A stretch of DNA of 64,000 nt, taken from assembly GCF_902497555.1 (NCBI RefSeq), contig NZ_CABVGP010000002.1, positions 694,501 to 758,500 of the forward strand, in the 5' to 3' direction. The stretch comes from Amycolatopsis camponoti (GTDB lineage Bacteria > Actinomycetota > Actinomycetes > Mycobacteriales > Pseudonocardiaceae). The notes beneath the pieces are model-generated. The model searched no databases. It worked only from the letters and a program-made list of their open reading frames with translations, and had not been told where the DNA came from. The translations under genes and the position numbers were made by a program. Positions 35,552 to 44,700 of this stretch are shown here, piece after piece (within the stretch, counting starts at the first letter, position 1; each line of letters starts with the position of its first letter).

Positions 35552-36229
35552 CTACTTCTTCTTGGCAGCCGACGTGCGCTTGGCCGGGGCCTTGGCGGCG
35601 GCCGGCTTCTTCGCGGCGGCGGTCTTGGTCGCGGCCGGCTTGGCGGCGGCCTTCGCCCGCGTGGTGGTCGCCTTCGCCGTGGTGGCCTTGGCCGCCGTGG
35701 CGCGAGCCGGGGCCTTGGCCGCGGTCTTCGGGGCCGCCTTGGTGGCGGTGGCCTTGGTGGCCGGCTTCGCGGCGGCGGCGCGGGTCCGCGTGGCCGTGGC
35801 GCGAGCGGTGGCCGGCTTGGCCGCGGCCGCACGGGTCGAGGTGGCCCGCGTGCTGGTGGCCTTGGCCGGGGCGGAAGCCTTGGCGGTGGTCGCGCGGGTG
35901 GTCGTCGACGCGGCGGTGGCGCGCTTGACCGGGGCGGCCTTGGCCAGCTTCTTGGAGCCCGAGATGACGTCCTTGAACGTCGTGCCGGCGCGGAAGGCGG
36001 GGACGTTGGTCTTCTTGACCTTCACGGCCTCACCGGTACGCGGGTTGCGGGCGGTGCGAGCGGCGCGAGCGCGCTTCTCGAACACCCCGAAGCCGGTGAT
36101 GTTGACCTTTTCGCCCTTGTTGACCGTCCGGATGATGATGTCCACCAGACCGTCAACGGCCTGCGAAGCCACCTTCTTGTCGCCCAGACGCTCCGACAGC
36201 GCCTCGATCAGCTGGGCCTTGTTCGTCAT
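35552..36229 (-). CDS. HU family protein with histone H1-like tail, paralogue 2
   Basis: This 225-residue protein has an HU domain at residues 1-90 almost identical to paralogue 1 ([20 protein letters not shown], same [20 protein letters not shown] and [20 protein letters not shown]) and a different arrangement of Ala/Lys/Thr tail repeats. ATG 36229 follows GGAGGACTGGA, a leader shared base for base with HU-1. The upstream 90 bases are also conserved, including TCGGCCGAGATGGGCC. Together with the terminator similarity this shows duplication of the complete transcription unit. Confidence 0.95.
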   Translation of the reverse strand: MTNKAQLIEALSERLGDKKVASQAVDGLVDIIIRTVNKGEKVNITGFGVFEKRARAARTARNPRTGEAVKVKKTNVPAFRAGTTFKDVISGSKKLAKAAPVKRATAASTTTRATTAKASAPAKATSTRATSTRAAAAKPATARATATRTRAAAAKPATKATATKAAPKTAAKAPARATAAKATTAKATTTRAKAAAKPAATKTAAAKKPAAAKAPAKRTSAAKKK

Positions 36230-36284
36230 TCCAGTCCTCCATAGTGGAACTAGTCACGGCCCATCTCGGCCGACACTGCACACG

Positions 36285-36312
36285 GTATTACCAATACCGC
36301 ACAAAATCCAAC
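36285..36312 (-). promoter_or_regulatory. HU-2 promoter
   Basis: On the minus strand, GTTGGA, a 16-base spacer and TAATAC, as at HU-1 and hupB. Confidence 0.6.
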
Positions 36313-36627
36313 CGGAGGTCGAAATATTTCCTTGCGAGGGCGCTGGTTCCGCCTCTCGAAGGACCTCTGTGAGAGGCGCACCGGAATGGGAACCGAACCT
36401 CGACCATGGCCTTGAGCAGGCAAAACACTATAGCAAGGCCGTCCACAGTGGTCGTCCATATAGGACCGGAGCCCTCTCGGAAGACTTTTTTCGCGACACG
36501 CCGGGCCGGGGCCTCCCGGCGTGTGGCCGGGGCCACCCGGAGCCCGATCCCGCGCAGCGGCGGGAGTTCCCGGACCCGCCGGCGGGGTCGCCGGGGCACC
36601 CGCCGAAGGCCCGCCGACGCCCCCGGT
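36313..36627. other. Intergenic region upstream of HU-2
   Basis: Contains the GTCCATATAGGAC palindrome (36454-36466) shared with HU-1, a TCCACAGTGG motif at 36442, and a strong hairpin ACACGCCGGG/CCCGGCGTGT (about 36496-36524) next to a T run that is on the wrong side to terminate the cyclase-like gene. No gene seen. Confidence 0.5.
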
Positions 36628-37254
36628 TCAGGGTTGCCCTGGCGCCGACGGGGATCTTGCCGCGGAGCCCGGCAGAGCCAGCCAGCCGATCGCGTAGGTC
36701 TCCTTCACCGCAACCTCGATCGGCCGGAACTCGGCGGCACCGATCGCCGGTGACTGCCGGACCACTTCGTCGTGGAACCAGGCGGAAGTGATCACGGCGA
36801 GCGGGACGGGCGACGACGCCAATGCGGCCTTCACCTGCGCAGCTTCCAGGAGACGGAAGGCATGGTTGATGGACGGGCCCGTAACGCCGTACTCGTCGTG
36901 GACGACCTCTCCGGCGTGCAGAGCCATCCTCAGCCGGAGCCGTTCCTCGGGCCAGTGCAGGGCATTGTGGCGTTGCAGCCCGTGCACCAGTGCGCGGGGC
37001 AGCGAAGCCGCGGTGGGCCCTTTGGGAATCTCGGGAGGAACGAGGACCAGCACGCCGTCGCCGCAGTCGAGGCGTCGGCAGTCCTTCCACGGCAGGCCGG
37101 AGTCCGCGAATGCCCGGCGCAGTGCCTGATACAGCGCGTGGCGCAGGACCAGCCGGTGCGTGCTCGTCCGGCGGATGTCTCCGTACCCGGCGACATCGAC
37201 TGCGACGATCGTTCGGTGGACTGCCTGGCCAGGCCCGGGATCGCGTTTGCCCAC
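36628..37254 (-). CDS. Class III nucleotide cyclase homology-domain protein
   Basis: This 208-residue soluble protein carries one cyclase homology domain: TIVAVDVAGYGDIRRT at residues about 15-30 (where cyclases have the first metal Asp), CGDGVLVLVPPE (second Asp region) and RMALHAGEVVHDEYGVTGPS with INHAFRLLEA. The transition-state Asn/Arg region is not clearly conserved, so it may be a regulatory or non-canonical cyclase, as in many actinobacterial one-domain homologues. GTG 37254 abuts the sigma factor stop with no gap, so it ends a four-ORF operon. It could bind or make a nucleotide signal for the sigma factors; that is inference. Confidence 0.78.
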   Translation of the reverse strand: MGKRDPGPGQAVHRTIVAVDVAGYGDIRRTSTHRLVLRHALYQALRRAFADSGLPWKDCRRLDCGDGVLVLVPPEIPKGPTAASLPRALVHGLQRHNALHWPEERLRLRMALHAGEVVHDEYGVTGPSINHAFRLLEAAQVKAALASSPVPLAVITSAWFHDEVVRQSPAIGAAEFRPIEVAVKETYAIGWLALPGSAARSPSAPGQP

Positions 37255-38004
37255 TCAGATCACCTCCTCCGCGGCCAGGACCTTTCTCAGCCGCGCGAGG
37301 GCGCGGTGCTGGGCGACGCGGACGGCACCGGGGGTCGACCCCACGGCGTCCGCGGTCTCCTCCGCCGACAGGCCCACGACCACCCGCAGCACCACGATCT
37401 CCCGCTGCTTGTCCGGCAGCACCTGCAACAACTGGGACATCCGCTCGTTCAGCTCACCTTGCAGCGCCCGCTGCTCGGGACCGACCCCGCCCTCGACTTC
37501 GTCGGGGATCTCGGCCACCGGCTCGGCCCGGTTGCGCGCCGCGGCGCGATGCGCGTCGGCCACCTTGTGCTGGGCGATCCCGTAGACGAAGGCCAGGAAC
37601 GGACGGCCTTGATCGCGGTACGAAGGCAATGCCGTTAGCACCGCGAGACACACCTCCTGCGCGACATCGTCCGCGGATGCGAACGAATGTTCCCGCCTGC
37701 CGACGCGGGCGCGGCAGTACCGCACCACCAACGGGCGGATGGCCGCGAGCAGCAGTTCCACTGCCTGGGGATCCCCGTCGACCGCCGCGGCGACCGGCTC
37801 GTCCGGTCCGTCGAGGATGGTGATCGAGCCGACGGCGACCGACATCGCGCCCGGGCGCAGGGCAACGGCCTGCCGCACCACCTTCCGCCGGAAAGCTTCC
37901 GTGCGCACCTCGTTGTCCAGGTCGGGGGCGAAAACCCTGTCGAGGTAGCCGTCCGCGATGGCCATGCGCCGGTCGAGTTCGTCTTCGGGGCGTCGGCTGA
38001 TCAT
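37255..38004 (-). CDS. Sigma factor of the SigD/ShbA type with N-terminal extension
   Basis: This 249-residue ECF-like sigma factor has a region 2 that reads DDVAQEVCLAVLTALPSYRD then GRPFLAFVYGIAQHKVADAH, and region 4 LNERMSQLLQVLPDKQREIV then LSAEETADAVGSTPGAVRVA. These match the actinobacterial SigD/ShbA group that in Streptomyces drives hrdB. It has about 60 extra N-terminal residues (MISRRPEDELDRRMAIADGY ...) before the usual start region (MSVAVGSITILDGPDEP), a feature I do not know from SigD. It overlaps the upstream sigma gene by ATGA. SigD normally sits near guaB, so this may be a paralogue. Confidence 0.85.
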   Translation of the reverse strand: MISRRPEDELDRRMAIADGYLDRVFAPDLDNEVRTEAFRRKVVRQAVALRPGAMSVAVGSITILDGPDEPVAAAVDGDPQAVELLLAAIRPLVVRYCRARVGRREHSFASADDVAQEVCLAVLTALPSYRDQGRPFLAFVYGIAQHKVADAHRAAARNRAEPVAEIPDEVEGGVGPEQRALQGELNERMSQLLQVLPDKQREIVVLRVVVGLSAEETADAVGSTPGAVRVAQHRALARLRKVLAAEEVI

Positions 38005-38534
38005 CGGTCCCTCCCTTCGAGATTCGCCAGCAACCGTCTGCGTCCTCGCGAGACCCGCTGCTTGGCCGCGGAAACCGAGATGTCCAAGATCTCGGCGATG
38101 GTGTCCATCGAGTGGCCGGCCACGCTCAGGGTCACCGCGTGGGCTTGGTCTTCGGGCAGCGCACCGATCGCGCGCAGTGTCTCCACCGCCTCCAGGTGCA
38201 GGTCGGGTGCACCCCAGGTCGTCTGGCACAAACGGTCGCCGAGCTGCCCGATGTCCCTGTCGTCGAACCGCTGCCGGTGTCGCCGCGCGCTCATCACCAT
38301 CTGCCGCACCGTCCGGTAGAGCCACGGCCGCTCGTTCCGGACCGGATCCCGACCGGGGTCTTTCAGGGGACGCACGACCAGTTCGGCGACCGCGTCGTCC
38401 GCGAACGCCCGTGCGTCGGGGACGGAGGCGCCCAGCTTCACAGCGAACCTGGCCAGCTCGACGTAGTAGCGCTTGCGGAGGCTCATCGCGTGCTGGGCCA
38501 AGGCAAGGTCCGCTTCACAGGGGCCGTCCGTCAC
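38001..38534 (-). CDS. Sigma-70 family (ECF-like) sigma factor
   Basis: This 177-residue protein has a degenerate region 2 (LRKRYYVELARFAVKLGAS ... DDAVAELVVRPLKD ... RPWLYRTVRQMVMSARRHRQ) and a clear region 4 (AVETLRAIGALPEDQAHAV then MDTIAEILDISVSAAKQRVS). The start is set at GTG 38534 because it overlaps the stop of a well-initiated 31-codon ORF (GTGA); a longer frame to 38741 lacks a ribosome site. It is directly followed by the SigD/ShbA-like gene with ATGA overlap, so two sigma factors are made in a fixed ratio. No anti-sigma gene is visible. Confidence 0.75.
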   Translation of the reverse strand: MTDGPCEADLALAQHAMSLRKRYYVELARFAVKLGASVPDARAFADDAVAELVVRPLKDPGRDPVRNERPWLYRTVRQMVMSARRHRQRFDDRDIGQLGDRLCQTTWGAPDLHLEAVETLRAIGALPEDQAHAVTLSVAGHSMDTIAEILDISVSAAKQRVSRGRRRLLANLEGRDR

Positions 38535-38626
38535 GCCGGATCCGGATGTTCGGGCGCCGGTGGGGTGCCGAAAGAAGACTCGGTGCACCATGCGGTGTCG
38601 GACATCTGTTCGGCCGGTCTGCTCAC
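38531..38626 (-). CDS. 31-codon ORF coupled to sigma factor
   Basis: This small ORF from GTG 38626 to TGA 38531 sits behind an excellent ribosome site (GAAGGAG, 6-base spacing). Its stop overlaps the sigma factor start (GTGA). The peptide begins MSRPAEQMSDTAWCTESSFG and ends with a Pro-rich HPDPA; it has one Cys and no known family. It may act as a translational coupler or a small regulator of the sigma factor. Without it the sigma gene has no visible ribosome site, which is the main support. Confidence 0.55.
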   Translation of the reverse strand: MSRPAEQMSDTAWCTESSFGTPPAPEHPDPA

Positions 38627-38638
38627 CGTGGACTCCTT

Positions 38639-38664
38639 CGTCACTCCCATGTCGGTAAGTGACG
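38639..38664. promoter_or_regulatory. CGTCACT-N12-AGTGACG palindrome
   Basis: A 7-base inverted repeat lies just upstream of the ribosome site of the sigma/cyclase operon and is a candidate operator for it. Confidence 0.4.
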
Positions 38665-38775
38665 GAAAAGGCCTGCGGTGACCAAAGATCTTCCCCGTGG
38701 GGTGAACTCACTCGTTCGGCCCAGCGTGACGTCTCGGGCACCCTGCACGCGCAACGCCGTGTTGGGCGCGGGACT

Positions 38776-38798
38776 GTCGGTCCGGCGAGCTAGTCTGC
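38776..38798 (+). promoter_or_regulatory. PafBC-type DNA damage promoter of herA-sbcDC-nurA
   Basis: CTGTCGGTC, 8 bases, TAGTCT fits TTGTCRGTG-N8-TAnnnT in TGTCGGT and in the -10, with exact N8 spacing. The predicted start near 38805 lies 29 bases before the herA GTG. The function of the downstream genes (DNA end processing) matches a damage-inducible promoter. Confidence 0.6.
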
Positions 38799-38833
38799 GG
38801 CCGGAGGAAGCGCCGGGTGAGACAGGGAGAACC

Positions 38834-40576
38834 GTGGACCAGGACACGCTCACCACCGTGGTCGGCCGGGTGGCCGGCACCGAGGATTCGACGCCGCTGC
38901 AGTTCCACGTGGCCATCGATCCCGAGGCCTACCTGCAGCTCGACGACGTCGTCGTGACCCGGCGGGAACTCCCCGGCCTGGGCGAAGTCACGTCCTTCGG
39001 GGTCGTGACGCAGGTGAGCGCGCGGCACGAGGGCGCCAGCTTCGGCAGCGACGTCTTCCTGATCTCCGACGGTGTCCTGCCCGCGCAGGTGCAGGAGATC
39101 GCCGAGATCGCCACCACCCGCGTCGAGCCCGAGTGCTACGTGCCGCCGCGGCCGGGGGCCCTCGTCCAGCGCGCCGTGGGGGAGGATCGCGCGCAGGCGC
39201 TGTACTTCGACAACATGACCCGCCAGGTGGCGGTCGGGCTGGGGCGGGACGGCGAACCCGTCTACCTCAACATGGACTTCCTCGACGGCACCCGCGGCGC
39301 GCACGTCAGCATCAGCGGCGTCTCCGGCGTCGCCACCAAGACGTCGTTCGCGTTGTTCCTGCTGCACTCGATCTTCCGCGGCGGTGCCCTGCCGAACGCC
39401 CACAACGCCAAGGCCCTCGTCTTCTCGGTCAAGGGCGAGGACCTGCTGTTCCTCGACACCCCGAACGTCCACCTCGACGAGAAGCTCAAGGCCGAGTACG
39501 CCAAGCTCGGCCTGCCCGCGGAGCCCTTCGCGTCCGTCGGCTTCTACGCGCCGCCGACGCCGTCGGACACGACGGGGAAGCCTTACGTCACCGGGCGGAC
39601 CTCGGGCGTCGGCGCCTTCTGGTGGACCATCGCGGAGTTCTGCGCCAAGGACCTGCTGCCCTACGTCTTCGCCGACGCCGAGGACGAGCGCAACCAGTAC
39701 ACGATGGTCATCCACCAGGTCGCGAACCGGCTGCGGCTCGACAGCACCCCGGCGGGCAAGGACGGTGCCGCCAACGTCGACGGCGTCCTGTGCCGCACCT
39801 ACGCCGAGCTCGTCGACGTCATCTGCGAGCGCGTCACCGACGAGGAAACCCGCGCGAGCTGGGCGGGTGCGGTCACCGGCGCGGGCACGGTCAACGCCTT
39901 CATCCGGCGCCTGCGCTCGAGCCAGCGCGCGCTCAACGGCCTGATCCGCGGCGATCTCACCGACCACTCCGCGCGCTCGTTGTCCACGGAGAACCAGCAG
40001 GTGACCGTGGTGGACATCCACAACCTCGTCGAGCGCGCGCAGCGGTTCGTCGTCGGTGTCACGCTCGCCGCGGAGACCGCGCGCAAGGAAGCCGCCGGCC
40101 CGGGCGGGCTCCTGTTCACCATGCTGGACGAGCTGAACAAGTACGCGCCGCGCGAAGGCAGCAGCCCCATCAAGGAGGTGCTGCTGGACATCGCCGAGCG
40201 CGGCCGCTCCCTCGGCGTCATCCTGATCGGCGCGCAGCAGACGGCCAGCGAGGTCGAGCGCCGCATCGTCAGCAACAGCTCGGTGCGGATCGTCGGGCGC
40301 CTCGACGCCGCCGAGGCTTCACGGCCCGAATACGGCTTCCTCCCGGCCAGCCAGCGGGTCCGCGCGACGCTCGCCACGCCCGGCACGATGTTCGTGAGCC
40401 AGCCGGAGATCCCGGTGCCGATCGCCGTCGGCTTCCCGTTCCCGGCCTGGGCCACGCGGCTTTCCGAGGCCGGGAAGGTGCCGTCGACCACCGCTTCCTC
40501 GAAGAAGTCCGATCCCTTCGCCGGTTTGCCGACGGGCGGCAGCGACCCGTTCGGCGACGACCCGCCGCCGTTCTGA
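38834..40576 (+). CDS. herA: HerA-like DNA translocase ATPase
   Basis: This 580-residue hexameric FtsK/HerA-class ATPase works with NurA in DNA end resection. The N-terminal HAS-barrel-like domain spans about residues 1-120. The P-loop GVSGVATKTS (162-171) has Lys169 but lacks the Gly before Lys of the standard GxGKT. Walker B is LLFTMLDELNKYAP near residue 432, with an arginine-containing SNSSVRIVGRLDAAEA sensor region following. The tail is Ser/Pro/Gly-rich. GTG 38834 follows GGGAG; the frame from 38678 is longer but crosses the promoter. It is followed by sbcD, sbcC and nurA in one operon. Confidence 0.85.
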   Translation: MDQDTLTTVVGRVAGTEDSTPLQFHVAIDPEAYLQLDDVVVTRRELPGLGEVTSFGVVTQVSARHEGASFGSDVFLISDGVLPAQVQEIAEIATTRVEPECYVPPRPGALVQRAVGEDRAQALYFDNMTRQVAVGLGRDGEPVYLNMDFLDGTRGAHVSISGVSGVATKTSFALFLLHSIFRGGALPNAHNAKALVFSVKGEDLLFLDTPNVHLDEKLKAEYAKLGLPAEPFASVGFYAPPTPSDTTGKPYVTGRTSGVGAFWWTIAEFCAKDLLPYVFADAEDERNQYTMVIHQVANRLRLDSTPAGKDGAANVDGVLCRTYAELVDVICERVTDEETRASWAGAVTGAGTVNAFIRRLRSSQRALNGLIRGDLTDHSARSLSTENQQVTVVDIHNLVERAQRFVVGVTLAAETARKEAAGPGGLLFTMLDELNKYAPREGSSPIKEVLLDIAERGRSLGVILIGAQQTASEVERRIVSNSSVRIVGRLDAAEASRPEYGFLPASQRVRATLATPGTMFVSQPEIPVPIAVGFPFPAWATRLSEAGKVPSTTASSKKSDPFAGLPTGGSDPFGDDPPPF

Positions 40577-40611
40577 GCCCGCCGCCCGCTACCTGAACGG
40601 AAGGACGAAGT

Positions 40612-41772
40612 GTGAAGTTCCTGCACACCTCCGACTGGCACGTCGGCAAGACGCTCAAGGGCCGCAACCGCCTGGACGAGCAGCGGGCCGTGCTCGGCGA
40701 GATCGTCCGGACCGCGCGCGACGAGGCGTTCGACGCGATCCTGGTCGCGGGCGACCTCTACGAGACGTCGGCGCCGTCGGCCGCCGCGCAGGAGCTCGTG
40801 GTCCAGGCCCTGATGGCGTTGCGCGACACCGGCGCCGAGGTCATCGCGATCGCCGGGAACCACGACCACGCGGCGACCTTCGAGGCGTACCGGCCGCTCC
40901 TGCGGAAAGCGGGCATCCACCTCACCGGGAACCCGCGGCCGGTCGCGGACGGCGGGGTCGTGTCGTTCGACGCCCGCTCGACCGGCGAGCGCGTCAACGT
41001 CGCCGTGCTGCCCTTCCTTTCCCAGCGCTACGCGGTCCGCGCCGCCGAGCTGCTCGCCGGCACCCCGGCGGACAACGTCGGCGAATACGACCAGCGCGTG
41101 CGCGACATCCTGGAACACCTCAAGTCCGGGTTCTCGGCCGGCGCGGTGAACCTCGTCATGGCGCACCTGACGGTGACCGGCGGGACAATGGGCGGCGGCG
41201 AGCGCGCGGCGCAGTCCATCTTCGAGTACCACGTGCCCGCCACGGCATTCGGCGCCGATCCGCACTACGTGGCGCTGGGCCACCTGCACCGGCGCCAGTC
41301 CCTGCCCGCCGCCTGTCCGGTGCACTACAGCGGCTCGCCGTTCGCCGTGGACTTCGGCGAGCAGGACAACAAGAGCGTCATCCTGGCCGTGGAGGTGACG
41401 CCGACGACGCCGGCGAAGATCACCGAAATCCCGATGACCGCGGGACGGCGGCTGCGGACCGTCCACGGCACGGTGGCGGAGCTGACCGGCCGCGCCGAGG
41501 AGTTCGGCGAGGACTACCTCCGCGTCTACGTCCGCGAAGCGACCAGGGCCGGGCTGCGCGAGGAGATCCAGGAAGCCCTGCCGAACGCACTGGAGATCCG
41601 CATCGACCCGGAGTTCGCCGCCCCGGTGACGACGGCGGGCGGCGACCGCGCGATCGCGGACCGTTCGCCGGGGGAGCTGTTCGCCTCCTACTGCGAAGAG
41701 CGGACGGTCGAGGACAAGCGCGTCCAGTCGCTCTTCGCGCGGCTGCACGACGAAGAGACGAGCGGGGTGTGA
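40612..41772 (+). CDS. sbcD: SbcD/Mre11-type nuclease
   Basis: This 386-residue metallophosphoesterase subunit of the SbcCD (Mre11-Rad50) complex cleaves hairpins and DNA ends. Phosphoesterase motifs are LHTSDWHVGKTL (motif I, residues 3-14), VAGDLYET (motif II), AIAGNHDH (motif III) and then VMAHLTV and ALGHLHRRQ (motifs IV and V). A C-terminal capping domain follows. GTG 40612 lies 35 bases after herA and the gene is followed after one base by sbcC. Length is normal for actinobacterial SbcD. Confidence 0.95.
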   Translation: MKFLHTSDWHVGKTLKGRNRLDEQRAVLGEIVRTARDEAFDAILVAGDLYETSAPSAAAQELVVQALMALRDTGAEVIAIAGNHDHAATFEAYRPLLRKAGIHLTGNPRPVADGGVVSFDARSTGERVNVAVLPFLSQRYAVRAAELLAGTPADNVGEYDQRVRDILEHLKSGFSAGAVNLVMAHLTVTGGTMGGGERAAQSIFEYHVPATAFGADPHYVALGHLHRRQSLPAACPVHYSGSPFAVDFGEQDNKSVILAVEVTPTTPAKITEIPMTAGRRLRTVHGTVAELTGRAEEFGEDYLRVYVREATRAGLREEIQEALPNALEIRIDPEFAAPVTTAGGDRAIADRSPGELFASYCEERTVEDKRVQSLFARLHDEETSGV

Positions 41773-41773
41773 C

Positions 41774-44700
41774 ATGCGGCCTGTGCTGCTGGAGATGACC
41801 GGCTTCGCGTCGTTCCGCGACAAGACCGAAGTCAGCTTCGAGGACACGGACTACTTCGCGCTCGTCGGGCCGACCGGCGCCGGCAAGAGCACCGTGATCG
41901 ACGCGCTCACCTTCGCCCTGTACGGCTCTGTCGCGCGCTGGGACCATGAAGGGCTCGTCGCGCCCGCGCTCGCCCCGACGGCGAACCGGGCCACCGTGCG
42001 GCTGGTGTTCGACGCGGGTGGCGCGCGCTACCACGTCGTGCGCGAAGTCCGGCGCAGCGGCGGGAAGAAACCCACGGTCAGCGTGAAGAACGTCCGCCTG
42101 GAACGGCTCGCCGACCCGGCCGCGCTCGGCGGGCCGGAGGACGACGCCGACCCGGTCGCCGCGGACTCCGAGGTCACCCCGGCCGTCGAACGCCTGCTCG
42201 GGTTGACGTTCAAGCACTTCTGCACGTGCGTCGCGCTGCCCCAGGGCGACTTCGCGGAGTTCCTGCACGCCAAGGCCGCCGACCGGCAGAAGATCCTCAT
42301 CAAGCTGCTGGGCCTGGAGGTCTACGAACGGATCGGCCGCCGCGCCGGCGTCACCGCGGAGCAGCAGAAGCAGCGCGCCGCCGTCCTCGCCGAACAGCTC
42401 GGCAGCTATGCCGACGCGACCGAAGAAGCCGTCGAAGAGCTTTCCGCGCGGATGACGGCACTCGCGGACCTCGACGCGCGGGTGAGCGCGGCCCTGCCGG
42501 GTTTGTCCGACGCCACCCGCGTCCACGACGAAGCGCGGCAGCTGGTCGCGACGCTCACGCGGGAGCTGGGTGTCCTCGACGCGCTGGAACGCCCGGACGG
42601 CGTCGAAGACCTCGAAACCCGGCGCCGCGCCGCGGCGGACGCGGCCACGACGGCCCGGGCGGGATTGGACAAGGCCGAGACGGCGGACGAAGCGGCCCGC
42701 GCCGCCCTCGCCGCCGCGCCCGCCCGCGGGGAGCTGGAACGGATCCGCGCCGCGCGTACCGAGGTCGCCGAGGCCGAGAAGGCCCTCCCGCGCCTGGAAG
42801 AGGCGGCGACCGCGGCAGCGGCGGCGAAAGCGGCCGCCACCGAGGCGGCCGCCGAAGCCGTGGCCGCGGTCGACGCGGCCCGCAAGACCCGGGACACGAC
42901 CGCGCGTGCCGCCGAGGACGCCGCCGCCGAAGCCGCGCGGGCCCGGCAGGACCGCGACCGGCTGGCCGGGCTGCGCACGCCCGCGGATCTCGGGGACCTG
43001 TCGGCGGATTCGGCGCGCGTGGCGAAACGCCTCGCCGGTGCCGACGCGCGGCTGCGCGCGGCCGAGGCCGCGGACGCCCAAGCGCGCGAGGCGCTGGGCG
43101 CGCAGCCGGACGTCGCTCCGCTGGCCTCGGCCCGGTCCGACGCCCGCACGCTCTACGCGTTGTGCGAGGCGCAACGGAAGGCCGCGCCCGAGCAGGCCGC
43201 GCGCCGGAAGGAGCTCGAAGCCGCGCGGGCGTCCTTCGCGACCGCCGACGTCGAACTCGTCGCGGCGAAGACCGCGCTGGGCGAAGCCGAACGCACCGGG
43301 CAGGCCCTGGTGCTGCGGGCCGGCCTCGTCGCCGGGCACGCGTGCCCGGTGTGCGAGCAGGAAGTCACGACGGTGCCGGACGCGGGCGGGCACGCCCACC
43401 TGGCCGAGGCCCGCAAACGCGTCGAGCACGCCGAACGCGAGCGCGCGGCCGCCGAAGCCGTCGTGCGCAAGCTGGAGCGGGCCGTGGACCGCGACGCCGA
43501 CGCGGCCGTGTCCGCGGCCGCGCAGGCGGAAGAACTGCGTGCGGTGCTCGCCGAGGTCGACGGGCCACCGGAGTCGCCGGTGCTGCGGCGCCCGGTCGAG
43601 GCCGCCTTTTCCGAGCAGGACTTCGCGGATCTCGTCACCGCCGTGCGGGAACGCGGGGAGTGGCTGTCGGCGACGATCGACGGCCGCACCCGCGTCGCCG
43701 AAGCCGCGCGCGCCGCGGACGCGGAACTCGCCGCGGCCCGCGCCGAACGCGCGGCGGCGCGGAACGACGCCGACGTCGTCGAAAAGTCGTTCGCGGCGGC
43801 CAGGGACGCACTGCGGGCGGCGCGGGATCCGCTGGTGGAGCTGGGGGCGCCCGCGATCGACGGCGATGACGTGCCGGCGGGCTGGCAGCGTCTCACCGCG
43901 TGGGCGGCCGCCACGCTGGAAGAACGCCGGGCGGCGCTGGCTTCGCGCGAAGCGGCCGCCGAAGCCGCGGGCAAGGAAGCCGTCGTCGCCGGCGAGGACT
44001 TCAAGACCGCCGAGCGGGAAGCGGAGCAGCGCCGCACCCGCGCGGTCGACGCGGGACTGGCCGAGCAGGCGGCGAGCACCGAGCTGGCGAACACGCGGCG
44101 CCGGCACGGCGAACTGGCCGCCACCCTGGAGGGCGCGCCCTCGGCCGAGGTGGTGGCCGAGCAGCTCGAGAAGGTCGCCGAACTCGAACGAGCCGCGAAA
44201 ACGGCCGACGCGGACCTGCGGACCGCCCGCGCGACAGCGAAACAAGCCGCGGAAGCCCAGGCTCGGATCGCCGGCCAGGTCGACGCCGAACGGCAGCGGC
44301 TGTCCCGGGCGCGCGACCCCTTGGTGGGGCTCGGCGCCCCGCCGATCGACGGCGAGAGCCTCCTCGGCGCGTGGACCGCGCTCACGGACTGGGCGGCCGG
44401 GCAGGCGAAGCAGCACCGCGAGCGAGTGGCCACGGCCGCGACCGCCGAGGGCGAAGCCGCCGAAGCGTTGCGAGTGGCCGAACGCGCGGTCGTCGACGAC
44501 GTCACCGCGCTCGGCGTCTCCCTGGACGAAACCGGCGCGGTGCGCGACCGCGTCCCGGTGGCCGTCGCGGCGGCCCGGGCGCGGGCCGAGGGCGACCACA
44601 CGGAGATGAAGCGGCGCGTGGCGCGCGTGGCGGGCCTGCACGGCGACATCGCGGCCGCGGAGTCCGAAGCGCAGGTCGCGCGGCTGCTCGCGGATCTCCT

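Noticed and set aside
36496..36524. Terminator for the cyclase-homology gene
   Set aside because: The hairpin is strong but the T run is on the wrong side for minus-strand transcription.
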